From Chelonoidis abingdonii (taxonomy: Eukaryota > Chordata > Testudines > Testudinidae): a stretch of 64,000 bases of DNA. Position numbers and translations under genes: made by a program. The stretch spans positions 42,139,287 to 42,203,286 of the forward strand of contig NC_133769.1 of assembly GCF_003597395.2 (NCBI RefSeq). Reading direction: 5' to 3'. How positions within the stretch are numbered: position 1 is the stretch's first letter; each line of letters opens with the position of its first letter. A model generated the notes under the pieces. That model was not told where the DNA came from and made no database searches. It saw nothing but the letters and a program-made list of their open reading frames with translations. Of this stretch, positions 8,745-21,330 are shown piece by piece.

Positions 8745-11700
8745 GTAAGACCCGGGGGGGCGTGTGTGTGCGGGGAGCCAGAGCCCCCTCTATGCTAAGA
8801 GCGCGGGGGCTGCAGCTATTTATCCGAGTGTTGGATGCATCAAGCTGGCCGTTCTTGGAGTTTGGTGATTTGATTTACTGCGAGGGGGAGGGAATTAATC
8901 GGTGTATCCAAACGCAGGCTGGCGATTGGGGAGAGAACAATGGTCCTTTGCTTAGATTCGTTTCAGATGCCAAGAGGGGGCAACCCAGCGCTCAGCCCTC
9001 GCGGGTGAAAGGCAAAGCAGTTGGGCTAAGAGAGCAGCACTGGGGTTTGAGCTCGAAGCGGTCCCTAAAAGTTTTTTTTCCGGGGTGTTTTTGGTGGGCG
9101 AGGAGGTACCCGGGCTGGTTTTGCTCGGCTGCTCTACAGTGTTCTGCAGCAGCATTGAAATAGCTCTCTGGCTACCTGTCCCGGTCTGAGCTCCGGCCCC
9201 TCCAGCTAACGTTACCGGGGAAGATAGCTGAGTCGCGGATCTTAGGGAAATTACCGAATGCTAGTTCCCAGCCGTAGGTTGGGGCGGCTTTGACCAATTC
9301 CCGGGACTTCTTCCACTGGTTCTCAGCAATATGGACATGCAACTATTTTTGATCGAATGGAGGCTCAAGGTATTTGTACCATTTTTTTTTGGTGGCGGAG
9401 AGGGGGAGGGGAAACGGAGAGAGAGAAACCAACAAATAAGCGTCAATGCAAGTTTTGTCCTAGTTAATATCTTCTGCTAGATAGTATCTGCTTGATTTGT
9501 GGGGCTTGAAATAGCCTGGGCTTTTATTGTCAATTTCCTCTTAAAACCAGCTCGAATTAAACTGCACGTTAAAAAGACAATGAGCAAAGAACTATCCCAG
9601 CAAGGACATTTGTAGCCCTGAATTTCAAGATCCCTCCCCTTCCTGCTTTAAAGCATCCTATTATAAACCACAAAGAGGGGCAGTTTTCCTTTACAAGCAC
9701 CCGAGCTTTCCACCTCCTTATTGTTTCAGTTTCTGCGCGCTGGGCGGATAAAATTACATGAAGTATTTAACCTGTTTATTAAATGCGTAGTAATGAACAG
9801 TGGGTGAGTGCAGGAAGCTGCTGCTACAAACTTCGATTCTAGCAGGGTGGGAATATCCAGGGCTGGGACCCGTAGCTAAGGGCACCAAGGATTCCCTTCT
9901 TTCCGTTATTTTCAGTAGCTTTTTTTTTCTTGTCTTTTTTTAAAGCAGCCTGATTCTGACCCCTTTCCCCAGCGTTAGGTAATTCGAACCCCAGGCACCA
10001 CCAGAAAGGAGCCGCGCGGAAGGTTTGTTAGAAGACAGAAAGCCCCACTAGCAATACTGAACCCAAATCCATCTGCTCAGCGAAACAGCGCGAAGATCCC
10101 TCGCAGCTTGTTCGAAACTGCTGAAAATATATAATAGAACCCCACAAGATACTGGCTGGTTGACACGTGCCGGCTTGTGACAATGAAACAGCCACCAAAC
10201 TGCGCAAGATATGACAGATCCCCCGACAGCCAACACGAATTATTACTTCAGTCCGGTTGCAAGTACCCGGCGGGGAGAGGGATAGATATCTGAGGGGGGC
10301 ACGGTGTGTGTGTGCGGGGTGGGGGAGAATCCCTCTGCTCCCTTGATGCTTCGCACAATACTCAACCCAAAATAAGGCTGTTAATGGAGAGGAATCTGCA
10401 CCTCTCCAAAGTAATCTCACCTCTGTTCGGGAAGTGTTAGCTCTCCCACTGGGTGATGAGTCTTTTCACAGCATTGTGCATGTGTTTAATGTGAGAGTCA
10501 GAAGTGTTTGCAAGGGTTGCGTGAATAACGCATAACCCTCCCTCCCAACCACCAATGAAAGTCGAATACCGATCCGAATTGCACGCAGACCCGGTACAGG
10601 ATGGGGATTTGGCGTTGGAAAGCTTCTGACCTTTGGGATTGGGGATTCTTTAAAAGAATTTTTGTTTTTGTTCAATAATAACCTGTCCCATTAAAAGTGA
10701 CCACTTAATTTAAGGAGAAAAAGAAATCGCCTGTAGCTGTGCATAGAGGCTGATGATCATGTATAACCAAATGGAAAGTTTGTTTATTTCACGTTGGATT
10801 TTTTTTTTAATTAACTGTAATGAACAACAGGAGCATTTGGTTCTAATCTGGTTATTTGCATAACTACATTGCACACCACTATTTAGGTTCTAAGGAAGAT
10901 TGGTGGGTAGTAAAACAGTTAAAACATTACAGCTGCTAATGATAATGAAAGAGGCCAGGAATAGTGGGGATAGCTTAGCTTAGTGTTTTAATACAATTCC
11001 TCAATAACAGAAGCAAATTGGTATGGTAGATGTGAGTGTGGGATGATAAAAATGGCTTAGTTAAGTAAAAGTAGAGAACAATAGAGGGCTCCCTGCTAAG
11101 AAGGTTCACACCCTAGATAATGGTTGATTTTTGTGTAGTTTAGCAGGAAAAATTGGTGAAATGCAGCTTATCCTATTTCACTGCTGAAATGATTACTGGA
11201 CCTTTTCACTATGCAGTAGAGGACCCTTCCAGGTGGAACTAGTCTAAAAGATCCACTTAATGTTTAAGCAGTTTGAGGTGCTGGGATGAAAAAGGCTACA
11301 GAAGTACAGAGTATAATTATTAATATAAAGGCAGCCAGGAAAGAAGAGGGAAAGGAAAGATCTGCCACAAAGAAAGCAAATGAGGACGCTGAATGTTTCA
11401 ACTGAGATATTGGATGTGCAAATTAAAGCTACTGATAGGTAGCTTTGACTGTGTATTGGCACTTATACAGCCAGTAACCCAAGCTGACAATGACCTTGGC
11501 AGTATTAGGATGGTGATCTTTATGTTGGGATGAAATTATTCTTGAGCAATTTTGACAGTGTATTAGGCACAAGCAGATTTTCCTTTTAGTATTAACTTTC
11601 CTGTGCCATCTAATTATTTTTCTTGGACAAATATATTTCCAAGAGCTGTTGCAAAAAAAAAAAAAAAAAGCCTATTCTGCACTTACATTTGAGTTCCCCA

Positions 11701-12160
11701 CTGTCCCTGTTAGGGTGTTCCAGGTCCTGGATGAAGCATGGAATCTTGCTCTAAACTACAGCTGGTGGCCAGAGATTTGAACTCTGGTGAAGAAACTCCT
11801 CTAGGCTGACTTGGAAAATTTCACTGCTTTTCTTCACCTGTTAGACCAGGGGTGAAAAATCAAGTCTGAAAGGTGTGAAAATTTATAAAGTTTGTTCAGT
11901 TGTAAGATCAGTCAGGAACAGAGAGAAGTGTTTACTATGATTTTCCTTTGGAAGATTTATGTATTAGCATTAAGCTTTTATTAGGCCCATACTTGGAGAG
12001 GATTTGTTTTGACTTTTAAAGATAGCTTGTTTAAAAGATGGAGATTCACAGAGTAGGATGTGAGGGCAGAAATTCTGGTGGTACTTGAAGTTGACTTGAA
12101 AAGAGTCTGAAATAGACTGATCTGAGACATTTCTCCCATGCCGTATGTTGAAAAAATAGT

Positions 12161-12210
12161 TTCATAGAATATCAGGGTTGGAAGGGACCTCAGGAGGTAG
12201 TTCATGTGGA
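12161..12210 (-). repeat. CR1 3'-end fragment
   Basis: TTCATAGAATATCAGGGTTG followed by GAAGGGACCTCAGGAGGT is the reverse complement of the widespread CR1 3' terminus. Only about 50 bases remain. Confidence 0.75.
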
Positions 12211-12340
12211 CTGGATGCTGATGGTAACTTGCCTTGTTTTTTTTATTGTGTAAAGGGTTCCCTCAGAAGGAAGAAGTGATAAAATCCTTACTCATAGGAC
12301 TGAAGTAAATGGGACTACTATAAATAAGGAGTATTCCTTA

Positions 12341-12470
12341 GGGATGCTGGAACATTTTGTATAGTGGGTGACTGAGGGCCATTGAACCAAACTGTAAACC
12401 CTGTATATGATAGAAATCACTTGAACCAGGAGGTGCGGCAGCACCCCAGTTCCAGAACCTAAAGTACTCA
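12341..12470 (+). mobile_element. short hAT-like element (same family as 1997-2120)
   Basis: Ends GATGCTGGAACATTTT and (right) CCAGTTCCAGAACCT are imperfect inverted repeats. The interior GAACCAAACTGTAAACCCTG runs on directly into TATATGATAGAAATCACTT, giving the empty-site version of the sequence split at 5395-5774. No clean target duplication found. Confidence 0.65.
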
Positions 12471-13141
12471 TTCAAATTAGGGTTTTAAGAGTCAGGACCT
12501 AAGACTTCCACAATCCACTTACATTGTTAACAAAAAGAATCAATCTACTTTTATATGAAACTCAAATTGTTGTGTTCATTTGGCAACACCTTTATATGCT
12601 ATATTGTCCTCTTCACATATTTTCTCATCACTGAATATAGTGCAGTAGAGGAGAAAATATTTCTCAGGAAAATATGAATGTTCGCATAAAAACTAGGAAG
12701 ATAACAGTCTGTTACTATAAATATCTTATTTTCATATTATAAAGAGGAAAGTCAAAAATACTTGCAAGATCCTCTCCCCAAAATTTTGAAATGGAAGATT
12801 TTTACATTTTCATTTTATGAAACCAAATCCATTTTTCATAAATCTGAACAATTTTGTGGGTTGTCACTTGAAAAGAAGATAAATTTGAGAAAAAATGGCT
12901 TCTCTTTTTCTCAAAAATATTCTTTTTTAAAAACAAAATTTTGGTATGATTTTAATGCAAACCTTATCAACTCTTCAAAATGCTGTGACAAGTGAAATCA
13001 GGGAAATGTGAAATGGCCTCAAACATAATTGTCAATATTTTTTTATAGAAAAAACTTGCTCTTTTCACACAGCGCTAGTAAAGAGTCATGTCTGTTAAAC
13101 TGTCTAATAGGTCATTGAGATAAAGATCCATGAAACTAGAG

Positions 13142-13889
13142 CAGTGGTTTTCAAACTCAGTACTGGGTCGTGGAATGTAAGGCACTGGGTCACGGTGGCT
13201 TTGGTCAGCACCACTGATCGGGCCATTAAAAGTCCCATGAGCGGTGCTGCTGGATAAGGCAGGCTAGTCCCTACCTGTTCTGACACCACACTGCACCCCA
13301 GAAGCGGCCAGAAGCAAGTCCAGCTCCTAGGAGGGGGCTCCACGGGGCTCTGTGTGCTGCTCCTGCCCAAGCACTGGCCAATGGGAGCTGGGCGGGCAGT
13401 GCCTGCAAGCAAGAGCCATGGGGAGCCAGTTGCATGCCTCCACCTAGGAGCCAGACCTGCCGCTGGCTGCTTCTGGGGTGCAGTATGGTCCGCGGTGCAA
13501 GGACAGGCAGGAAGCCTGCCTTAGCAGCCCGCTGTGCCGCTGACCAGGAGCCACCCAAGGTAAGCCCACACCCCAATCCCCTGCCCAGAGGCCCCCCAAC
13601 CTGGAGCCCCCTCCTGCACTCCAAACCTCTCATTCCCAGCCCCACCCCACAGCCCTCACCCCAACCCTCTGCCCCAGGCCTGAGCCCCTCCTAATCCAGA
13701 CAACTCTCCTGCACTCCATGCCCCTCATTCCCGGCCCCACCCCGCAGCCCTCAGTCCTGCAGCCCAACTCTCTGCCCCAGCTCTGAACCCCTACCACACC
13801 CCAAACCCCTCATCCTCAACTCTGTTGGATCATGGGCATCAAAAATATTCTTCAACTGGGTCAGCAGGAAAAAAGTTTGAAAATCACTG
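13142..13889. mobile_element. non-autonomous hAT-like element, 748 bp
   Basis: Inverted ends CAGTGGTTTTCAAACT and (right) AGTTTGAAAATCACTG, nearly perfect. Exact 8-bp duplication AACTAGAG at 13134-13141 and 13890-13897. The interior is GC-rich, with a C-rich tail (about 13560-13810) of loosely repeated CCCCACCCC and CAGCCCTCA blocks. Reading frames up to 124 codons inside follow from base composition and resemble no transposase. Confidence 0.9.
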
Positions 13890-15737
13890 AACTAGAGGAA
13901 ACATATTTCCCTATTTGTAATGCATAGAGTGCTACTTGAAATAACAGTGTGGGCATATGTGATTTTAAGAATATTTTTTGTGGGAGGATCTCATCACGAT
14001 ATTTGTATTCATTTTAGTTGACACTACTGTAAATTAAAGGTCACTCTTTCATTAGTTTTGTTACCAAAATAAAGCCACTGCCTAACCCATTTCACTATTT
14101 ATCATTTCAGCTTATTATTTAGAGTTCTTTATATTAATGAACTCCAGTAACGAGACTGACTAGTGTAGAAGTAATGCGTTTGTGATCAGAATAATGAACA
14201 GTCCTATTACATAGTACACATGTGCACACACTGTAATTGCAGTATTCATGAGACCTTGCTTAGTGCAACACTGAACTCCAGTTTGTACTGAGCCTGAATC
14301 TTCTATAGCCATGCTTTACCAAACAAGAAATAGTAATATTCTTAAAGATCTGGGTGATTGCTGAAGGAAGTACTTTCAGAAGTTAAACATTATCCTAGTT
14401 CCATGATAAAAGCTTCCAACTCCCCCATCCACCCTAACTCCACCTATTTATATATTAAAATGAATGTACATGATAATCTATGGACATTTGTACTGTAAAC
14501 TTTGCTTTAAAAAGGACTTAAATTCAGTTACTACCAGATACAATTTTAAGGCAATTAAGAGCAAGCAACCTGTGATCTTTTATGTTGACTTGAAGTGAAG
14601 CTCTGTGATGCATTTCCTCTTTAATCTATATGTTCAGTGCTGAGGAGATGTGTACATTTCTTCTCTGAAGTTATTTCCCAGTGAGCACTGACTACCACTA
14701 TAAAAAAACCTGGTAAATTCGAACACATTTGGATTAATCCAGATTTATGATCAGTCAGAAAGGGATTATATTGTACTTTGAATGGGAAACTCTGAACATG
14801 AAACACATTTGTCTGGATTTGTAGCACAGAAGGTCAGTATTTTTCATATAACTAAAAATCACTGATAAAAATGAAAGTTTTATTTAAATTCATTTCTACT
14901 TAGCTACACAGGGTCACAGCAACATAGTTGTAAAACTTAATCAATATAGCCAAAGCGATGTGATACAATAAATTAGGCAATATAATAAAAGCTTTGTTTT
15001 CTTGGAAGACGTACAATAAGACTAAATCTATTAAAATTTAAAATTAATACTTTATAAAGAATTACTCTTCCATTTTATAGGCAAGTTATGGCCATTAACA
15101 TGAAATACACACTTCTTTTTGAAAATTAACAATATCTAATGACAGAATGCATGATGACTAATCAAGTATTATGTAATATTGCAAAATGCTTATTATGAGA
15201 TTTCTTTAACCTTCTAATTATTCTAAACTTACTCATCCTAGATAAGTTACTGAGCCCACTTGTACTCCAAAAAATCCTTTAGAAGTCAAGCCCACTGTGT
15301 TTGACCTACCACTGTACATGTGTACAAGGATTGATACCTATTTTTGACGCTTCAATTTCTGAGTAGAATATTCTTCATTAGAAATGGACTTTGGTCTAAC
15401 CATGCAGCCAAATGGCACATGGAAAAAAAGCAGCAGTTTTCTTATCAATATTCTGAGACATTTTAAATTCTCTACTCTTGCCTCCAAAATTTCAGCATAT
15501 TGTTAAATATGAGCTGTTTTAAATTTTGTTAATTCAAAGAACTGATTCTGAAATCCTTGAAGAGTGGTGCTAGTATGTATATTCTAAAGACTTGGCTGTT
15601 CATAATGAACAGGGGATCAGTAAAGAAGTATCTCTGTAGATTACTTTAGATCATGTAGAGACACTCTGATCTCTGGATGCTTAAGATGATCAATTCTGAT
15701 TAGTTAATGGTTCTCTTGTACTCATCAATATATTTTG

Positions 15738-15840
15738 AGCCAATTTCTGCCTTCAGTTACTCTGATGTAAATCAGGATCAACTCAACTGAATTCAATGTA
15801 GATTTGTACTTGGGTAACAGAGCAAATTTTGTCCTATCGT
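15738..15840. repeat. palindromic low-copy repeat ('gtgtaaatcagga' family)
   Basis: Contains GATGTAAATCAGGATCAACT and a following partly complementary ATTCAATGTAGATTT segment. Similar short palindromic text around CAATGG or TTTACACC occurs at about 16545-16620, 62205-62280 and elsewhere. Class unknown, very diverged. Confidence 0.35.
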
Positions 15841-15956
15841 CTTTAAAGCTGGAAGTAAACTCATTGGGCTAAAGCCTGCACTCATTTATATTTTGTATAT
15901 TTACAGAGAGGCCAATGAGATTATGTCAATCGGCACAGATTTTGATCCATTTAGAT

Positions 15957-16175
15957 TCAATCCCCAAGTAAATTCAAATAAACTAAATATTTAGAGGCGT
16001 TGGAAGTTTTGTGCTTCATGCGCTTCGGCACTTTAATATTCCCAATGGCAGTGCTTTTATTCACACCAGTTATACATGGTTCAGTTTCAAGTCTTTGTTT
16101 TTTTACTGGATCTTGGTGAGCTACTTCTATGTAGATGACACTTCGCAACCAATCTTTTTCAAGGCCTTCAAACAT
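15957..16175 (-). other. unassigned 72-codon open frame
   Basis: The frame has a protein-like composition (lysine, glutamate and isoleucine mixed, with a segment DPVKKQRLETEP) and is not in a repeat that I recognise. I cannot match it to any family. Upstream on the same strand a run of about 20 codons in another frame is open and then stops, so it may be a relic of a processed copy or pure chance. No splice sites, Kozak context or poly(A) relic argue for it. Confidence 0.15.
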
Positions 16176-17553
16176 CCATTATTTTAGAATTCTTCTTTAG
16201 CTTCTGTGATTTGAGTAAAATTTGTTCTGAGAAAACTGAGGAACAAAATAATATTTAGTGGAAGATGATCAGTTTAAGGGATTATAGAATCACATTTTTA
16301 TTTATATTATAGTAAGTCATATTAAGACAGGGGGCTTAACCCCTTCCCCCAAAATATGGTATCCTTGGTACTTGTAACAAAATGCATTTGGAGCTAGACT
16401 TTTTAAAATACAGGTGCTAATTAGGCAACTTAAATGTCTAAAAAACTAACACAGTCACGTTAACAAAGTTAGTTACTGGTGCTTAGATACGAAGCTAATA
16501 GGTACCTTAGAAATATTTAAGATAGTGTCACTCTAATTTTTAGATACAGGGTGAATTCCTGGCCCCATTCAAATCAATGGGAGCTTTTTAATTGGTGTTA
16601 GTGAAGCAAGGATTTCACCCCAATTTTGCACACAAACTGCAAGCACAAAGCGGAGGCCCTGTTAGTGTCAGGCCTCAAATTAAGTAAAATATAACTGAAA
16701 ATATATACCTTATCTGGTAAAATATATTGTGAAACTTTTTCTTGGGAACTCTATTATTTTCCCATGAACTATATTCAGAGTTTGAAATCATGATTGTTTA
16801 TGGAGCACTATAGACGTACATGGAACTGAACAGAAAATGAGTTGTGTCAGAGAAGTAACACTGTTACTACCACGTGCTTCAAAAACTGAAGTGTATGCTT
16901 AACTTGATGCACATTAGTAGGCTGCTGAATTCAATAAGACTAGTAAGTGTAAATCTTTGCAGGGGAAGAGTCTTAGACTGTAATAGGATGGATGGGTCCA
17001 ATACAATATATTACGAGATTTAATATATTGCAGAACAAAACCCAAAGCAGTATTTAGTCTTTGTATCTAAATGTTCCTTGCAGTGCAATTGTAAATAAAA
17101 ATTACTGATCTGTCTGAGCATCAAGCTAGGCTTTGTTACCTCGGTGTTGCTTCTGCTTTGCTGGTATCATTAATCTCTCAGCTTTTAGTACAGTGCAACC
17201 AGGTGTTCAAATTCACAGTGGGCCAAGAATTAGTCCCTTACATAATGTGGAAAGTAAAACCTATGCAATGTAACTCATATTCCAAAGTAAATACTGTTGA
17301 CAAGTGCAAAACTGCTGAACTAAATAATATTTTTCACTGATTTTTCAGGAGTACCTCAGCTGCAGGGCAAAATGCAAGGACATGAGTTGCTGACTTCCTC
17401 CCAGCATCAGAGCCATAGATATTAATCTATATTTCAACATCAATCTACAATAGCTGAAAACACCTCACCACAAAACAAATTAGCCCATGGTACTGATGGG
17501 CGTTTTTTGTAAAACATATTTTAAAAACTTTTGTTGAGATCTATTTTCTACTT

Positions 17554-17865
17554 GTGGCACAATTCTATATTGTTACTTATTGGGCACTGATGGTAGCTTT
17601 CAGAAGGTGCTGCTTCAAATGGTCCACCTCCTCTTTTAGCAAGAAGGAACTTCGGGTCTTGGATAGCAACAACATCTTCAGGAAAAATGCTATACGAAGG
17701 AAAGCGGCTCGTCTCCTGCCATTGTTTCTTCCTATTAACGGCCAAATTCTACTGGATACTCAGTACGATGCAAAGAGCTCATGGCCAGGAATATGCCCAC
17801 TCTATTCGACTGGATGGGGACATCATCTTGGGAGGACTGTTCCCTGTCCATGCAAAAGGAGATAG
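17554..17865 (+). other. upstream open frame overlapping the GRM8 start
   Basis: ATG at 17554 opens a 103-codon frame that is out of phase with GRM8 and runs past its start codon at 17687 to a stop at 17863-17865. The second half is open because it shadows conserved GRM8 coding sequence. If the leader begins at 17349, ribosomes meet this ATG and several shorter upstream frames (e.g. ATG at 17382, stop after three codons) first. Translation is not shown; treat it as potentially regulatory, not as a protein gene. Confidence 0.35.
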
Positions 17866-18196
17866 AGGGGTTCCTTGTGGGGAGCTGAAGAAGGAGAAGG
17901 GGATCCACAGACTAGAGGCAATGCTATATGCAATAGATCAGATCAACAAGGACCCCGATCTTCTTGCCAATATCACGTTAGGTGTCCGGATCCTAGATAC
18001 TTGTTCCAGGGACACTTATGCACTGGAGCAGTCCTTAACATTTGTGCAAGCTTTGATAGAGAAAGATGGTTCAGATGTGAAATGTGCTAATGGAGACCCG
18101 CCTATTTTCACTAAGCCAGACAAGATATCAGGTGTAATAGGTGCTGCTGCAAGTTCTGTATCCATCATGGTTGCTAATATTTTAAGACTTTTTAAG
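17687..18196 (+). CDS. GRM8: metabotropic glutamate receptor 8, first coding exon (residues 1-170)
   Basis: GRM8 is a class C G-protein-coupled receptor, group III, coupled to Gi/o. It sits mainly on presynaptic terminals and reduces transmitter release when glutamate binds its extracellular Venus-flytrap domain. This exon gives 170 residues: an N-terminal signal region (hydrophobic [12 protein letters not shown] at 14-25), then the first lobe of the flytrap. Group III hallmarks are visible: [13 protein letters not shown] (43-55), Cys64 and Cys106 of the expected disulfide, [16 protein letters not shown] with Lys71 and Arg75 that contact glutamate, sequon N95-I-T, and [19 protein letters not shown] with Ser156. 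The sequence fits GRM8 better than GRM4 or GRM7 through [12 protein letters not shown] and [13 protein letters not shown]. The ATG has A at -3. Coding stops at Lys170 in phase 0, at AAG|GTAGGTAA, the conserved exon boundary before IPQISYAS, which I did not find downstream. The full protein is about 908 residues, so only the first fifth is here. Confidence 0.97.
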
Positions 18197-18204
18197 GTAG
18201 GTAA
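18197..18204 (+). other. GRM8: GRM8 splice donor
   Basis: GTAGGTAA directly after codon 170. Reading through would add [10 protein letters not shown] and a stop, which is not receptor sequence. Confidence 0.85.
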
Positions 18205-19518
18205 AGTTTTCTACTCTTCATTTAAATAACAACCATCATGATAATATGTAATATGACTGTGGTATTTCCATTTTCAAAAATAAAGGGCCAAAATCAGAAG
18301 TTCTTGCCTAGTTATTTCTCCAACAAAACACTGAGCAATGATAGAAGGCACTATTCTTCAAGATGCAGAGTGCCTCTTGCAAAGTGCTAAGCACCTTACA
18401 CTCTCGCTGGCTACACTAGGCATTGCGAGTTCTCAGCATCTTGCAGGAATCATTCAGTACATCAGCCCTGGGCAAACACTGTGGGATTTCACTCAAACTG
18501 TGTACTTCTTAATATTATGACTGCTCTACTGTTTAGTCCAGGGGACAGGTTACATGTATAGTGCCACTGACTGCAACAGAGCAAAAGAGAATTCTCATGT
18601 GTGTAAGATGCTCAGGATTTGGCCCAGGGTTGTCAGTGTTTGCTTCATAACTTAGTTTTTTCAAGGGTCTAGAACTCAGTAGTTAAATTTCATCTTAGGG
18701 AAACTGTTTTCTTAGAAGGGAAAATTCTGCCAGGAGTTACACATCTATATAGAGTCTCATCTAATCTGCTAGGAGTTAGGAACATTATTAAATATATGAT
18801 CTTTCTAAAAGAAAACAGAGTTGTCCTTTTAAGAATTTTTTCTGTTCTGGGGTGAGTATCTGGCAAGTAACTAGACCATAAATCAGGCTAATCATGCTGG
18901 ATATTTTGAAAACAAAAATTCTAAGGGTATGAAGTTTTATAAATTGGCTATTACACCTGTATTATTTTACCATCAGATCTGAGAGCTGAAAGGCGTAACA
19001 GGGACTCCCTGGGATACTTTCACAGACTAGTGTTTTGTATTGAATGTGTACCTGCTCCACAGTGGGACAAATGGATCCTCATCTAGGAAGTGTTTTGACC
19101 AAAAAAGGGGACAATTGTTGTATGTTGCCCCACTAGCTGAGAACTCACTGTTCAAAGCCTGGGATAAATATTAGGCCAGTTCACTTGAAATATTTACTCA
19201 TCATCCTCAGCTGTGATGCAGTTACTATAAATGTTGAATACCTGTGTCTGCAAACATGTATTTGTTAAAGTAAAGGTTTTAGTTGAAACACAAGCAGCTG
19301 CAGTCAAGAATGTAAGATGGACTCGGCATATGCTCTTGAGTACTTTAGTTCCACAGTTTTTTGGGGAGCAGTTTTAGACAGATATATTCACATCCTCATA
19401 TATCATGCTATTTAAAGTAATATACAGTTTATTAAAATCTACTGTGCTAAAAATTCCAAATGGAAGAAGCATCTCTTGGCGTAAACATACTTATATATAA
19501 AAATGAGGTATGCACTAT

Positions 19519-19677
19519 GGCCTGATTCAGAAAAGCACTTAAAGTGATTAAGGACTGAAGTTTTATTGACATTTTATTGACATTTAACGTGTGCTTAAAG
19601 TTAATAGTGAATAGATGGCAGATTTCTTACATGCTTAAGCATGTGCTGAAGTGCCTTGCTGAATTAGGGACTGTGCC
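19519..19677. repeat. palindromic MITE-like repeat
   Basis: Left end GGCCTGATTCAGAAAAGCAC and right arm GTGCCTTGCTGAATTAGGG are inverted counterparts. The interior also pairs (GTGCTTAAAGTTAA against TTAAGCATGTGCT). The text GGCCTGATTC recurs in other short repeats of the window. Class not determined. Confidence 0.55.
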
Positions 19678-21330
19678 TTTTAGCTTCAATGAGATATGTC
19701 ACATGTTAATGATAATGTGACCCCCTTCTCACATGAGGCCTATTTCAAAGTCCACTGATGTTATCAACTTGTGAAATTTCACAGCTGTTGGATGGACATA
19801 ATGAGTCCAATTTTTGTTTAACTAGTTACAGGCTATACTTTCCAGATTCCTCCTTGGTTTAACTCCCCTGACTTAAATTGAATTACATCATGGATGAATT
19901 TGACTCAGAAAGTCTGAAAATATAACAGGCTATACATTATGCATGCAAAATGAGCCTCCTTCCATGATTTCAAAGGGTTTGGGTCAGGCCCAATGTGCAA
20001 AGAGGGTACATATCTTCACCTAATGGGATACAATAACCCTTCTAAAAATATTTTCAATTTGGTCTTAGTGAAAAAATGAGATTATATATAAAAATAACAT
20101 GAAAGTTATACTTGGGCCAGATTCACTCTTGCTTTGCATCTTGTGGTATTATTTACGTATGTGCACAGTGGTTGTAAAATGCTACTATTCTGATGTGATA
20201 CCATTTTGCACTCACTTCGCACATGTATAAATGACTACGCAAAGCTGCAAGACAATAGACCATTGGGCCCATGATGTCTTACTGTGACAAGCACCCCCAA
20301 AACATTACAAGTAGTAGTTTGTCAATAAACTGATTATGACTGAAAAATAAAGTCTGTTGGAATGAGGAGAGAATGGTATGTTGGCCATATGTTTTAATGT
20401 TCTTTATTTTTTGTCACTGCTAATCTTTTTTCTGTGTTTAATTCTGTTCTTCAATACTAGATCTGACCCACTTTGCATATTTCCAAGACAATCAAATAAA
20501 ATGTTTAAATATAAATCCATCTGTAGGGGGACCAGGTAATTTCTCTAAATGGGAAAATATGCTTGTAATAAACTAGTGATTTGATTTGCATGTCTAGTCA
20601 AATGAAGTGTAGTGAAGCATTGTCTCTTCTCTTGAAATCTTAGTCTCTCCCGTAAATTTCACAAGGTGATATTTTTTCCATTCAGACTAGTTACCGTATT
20701 TGGCAGATCACTTCAGTCCAAGAGTTGTGTTGGCTTACTATTCTTTGTCTTCAGTGTGCTTTATTATGTTCTACGGTATAAACAGTTGAAAGGTGAGCCT
20801 GCCACATCTACAATTGTCAATTTGGATGGACAGATGAATGAATTCTAATCAATAACCTCAGCTGGAAGTGATTGGTCAGCTAACATTTAATTTTAAATTC
20901 TGCTTGATGGTAAACAGATAATGGTAAATTGAACGCTAGATGCTTCCAGTACACACAGAGGTTGTAGCTTCTGTCTGAAACTGTTCCATTGCCTGTTAAT
21001 ATTCATGCTGATTCCTTCCATTAAAACATCTTATCTCATTTCCTTAAGACATGGTGCCCATTGAAACCCATAGAAACCCACTGAATTCAGTGGTGCAGGA
21101 ACAGGCACTTGCATACTATCGAGACTATTGAGCTCAAATGTTTACTCTGCAGTTATATAGCCCTGCAGCCAGCTGACCTGGACCAATGTGGGTGTGCCAC
21201 AGGTCTTTTATCACAACATAGACATACTTAGAGTGTCACAGGCTCTGGGGCTATAAAATTGCAGTATAGACATTCAGGTTCAGGCTGGAGCGTGGCTCTG
21301 GGGCCCTTCCCACTCTGAGTACCTTTCCCA

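Larger units (their letters stand above)
7340..9320 (+). promoter_or_regulatory. GRM8: CpG-dense promoter-like block, probably GRM8
   Basis: CpG dinucleotides, nearly absent elsewhere in the window, are dense at 7360-7900 and 8265-8770 and continue to about 9310. The block has a GC box (GGGGCGG, 7446-7452) and a half-CRE context (TGCGTCA, 7469-7475), an E-box (CACGTG near 8001), and an RE1-like site at 8634. It lies 8-10 kb upstream of the GRM8 start-codon exon on the same strand, so GRM8 is the obvious target. A divergent transcript is possible. The transcription start cannot be fixed by reading; several open frames here are GC-driven and not coding. Confidence 0.7.
8745..17348 (+). other. 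GRM8: proposed GRM8 intron 1
   Basis: Bounded by the donor GTAAGA at 8745 and the acceptor ATTTTTCAG at 17340-17348. It contains a CR1 3' fragment, two hAT-like elements and a palindromic repeat listed separately. The stretches 9321-12160, 13898-15737 and 16176-17340 are AT-rich and show nothing I can name, apart from an A17 run at about 11653-11669. Confidence 0.4.
17349..18196 (+). other. GRM8: GRM8 exon carrying the start codon
   Basis: The acceptor ATTTTTCAG|GAG ends at 17348 and the donor AAG|GTAGGT begins at 18197. The first 338 bases are 5' leader and contain several ATGs before the true start. The acceptor is inferred from sequence quality; the donor is strongly supported because coding similarity to GRM8 stops exactly there. 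Confidence 0.6.

Noticed and set aside
13271..13694. Frames of 86-124 codons within 13142-13889
   Set aside because: They lie entirely inside a non-autonomous hAT-like element and resemble no transposase.
20666..20848. 60-codon frame with a hydrophobic stretch
   Set aside because: Too short, with no conserved motif; looked at as a possible GRM8 exon but it does not match the receptor.
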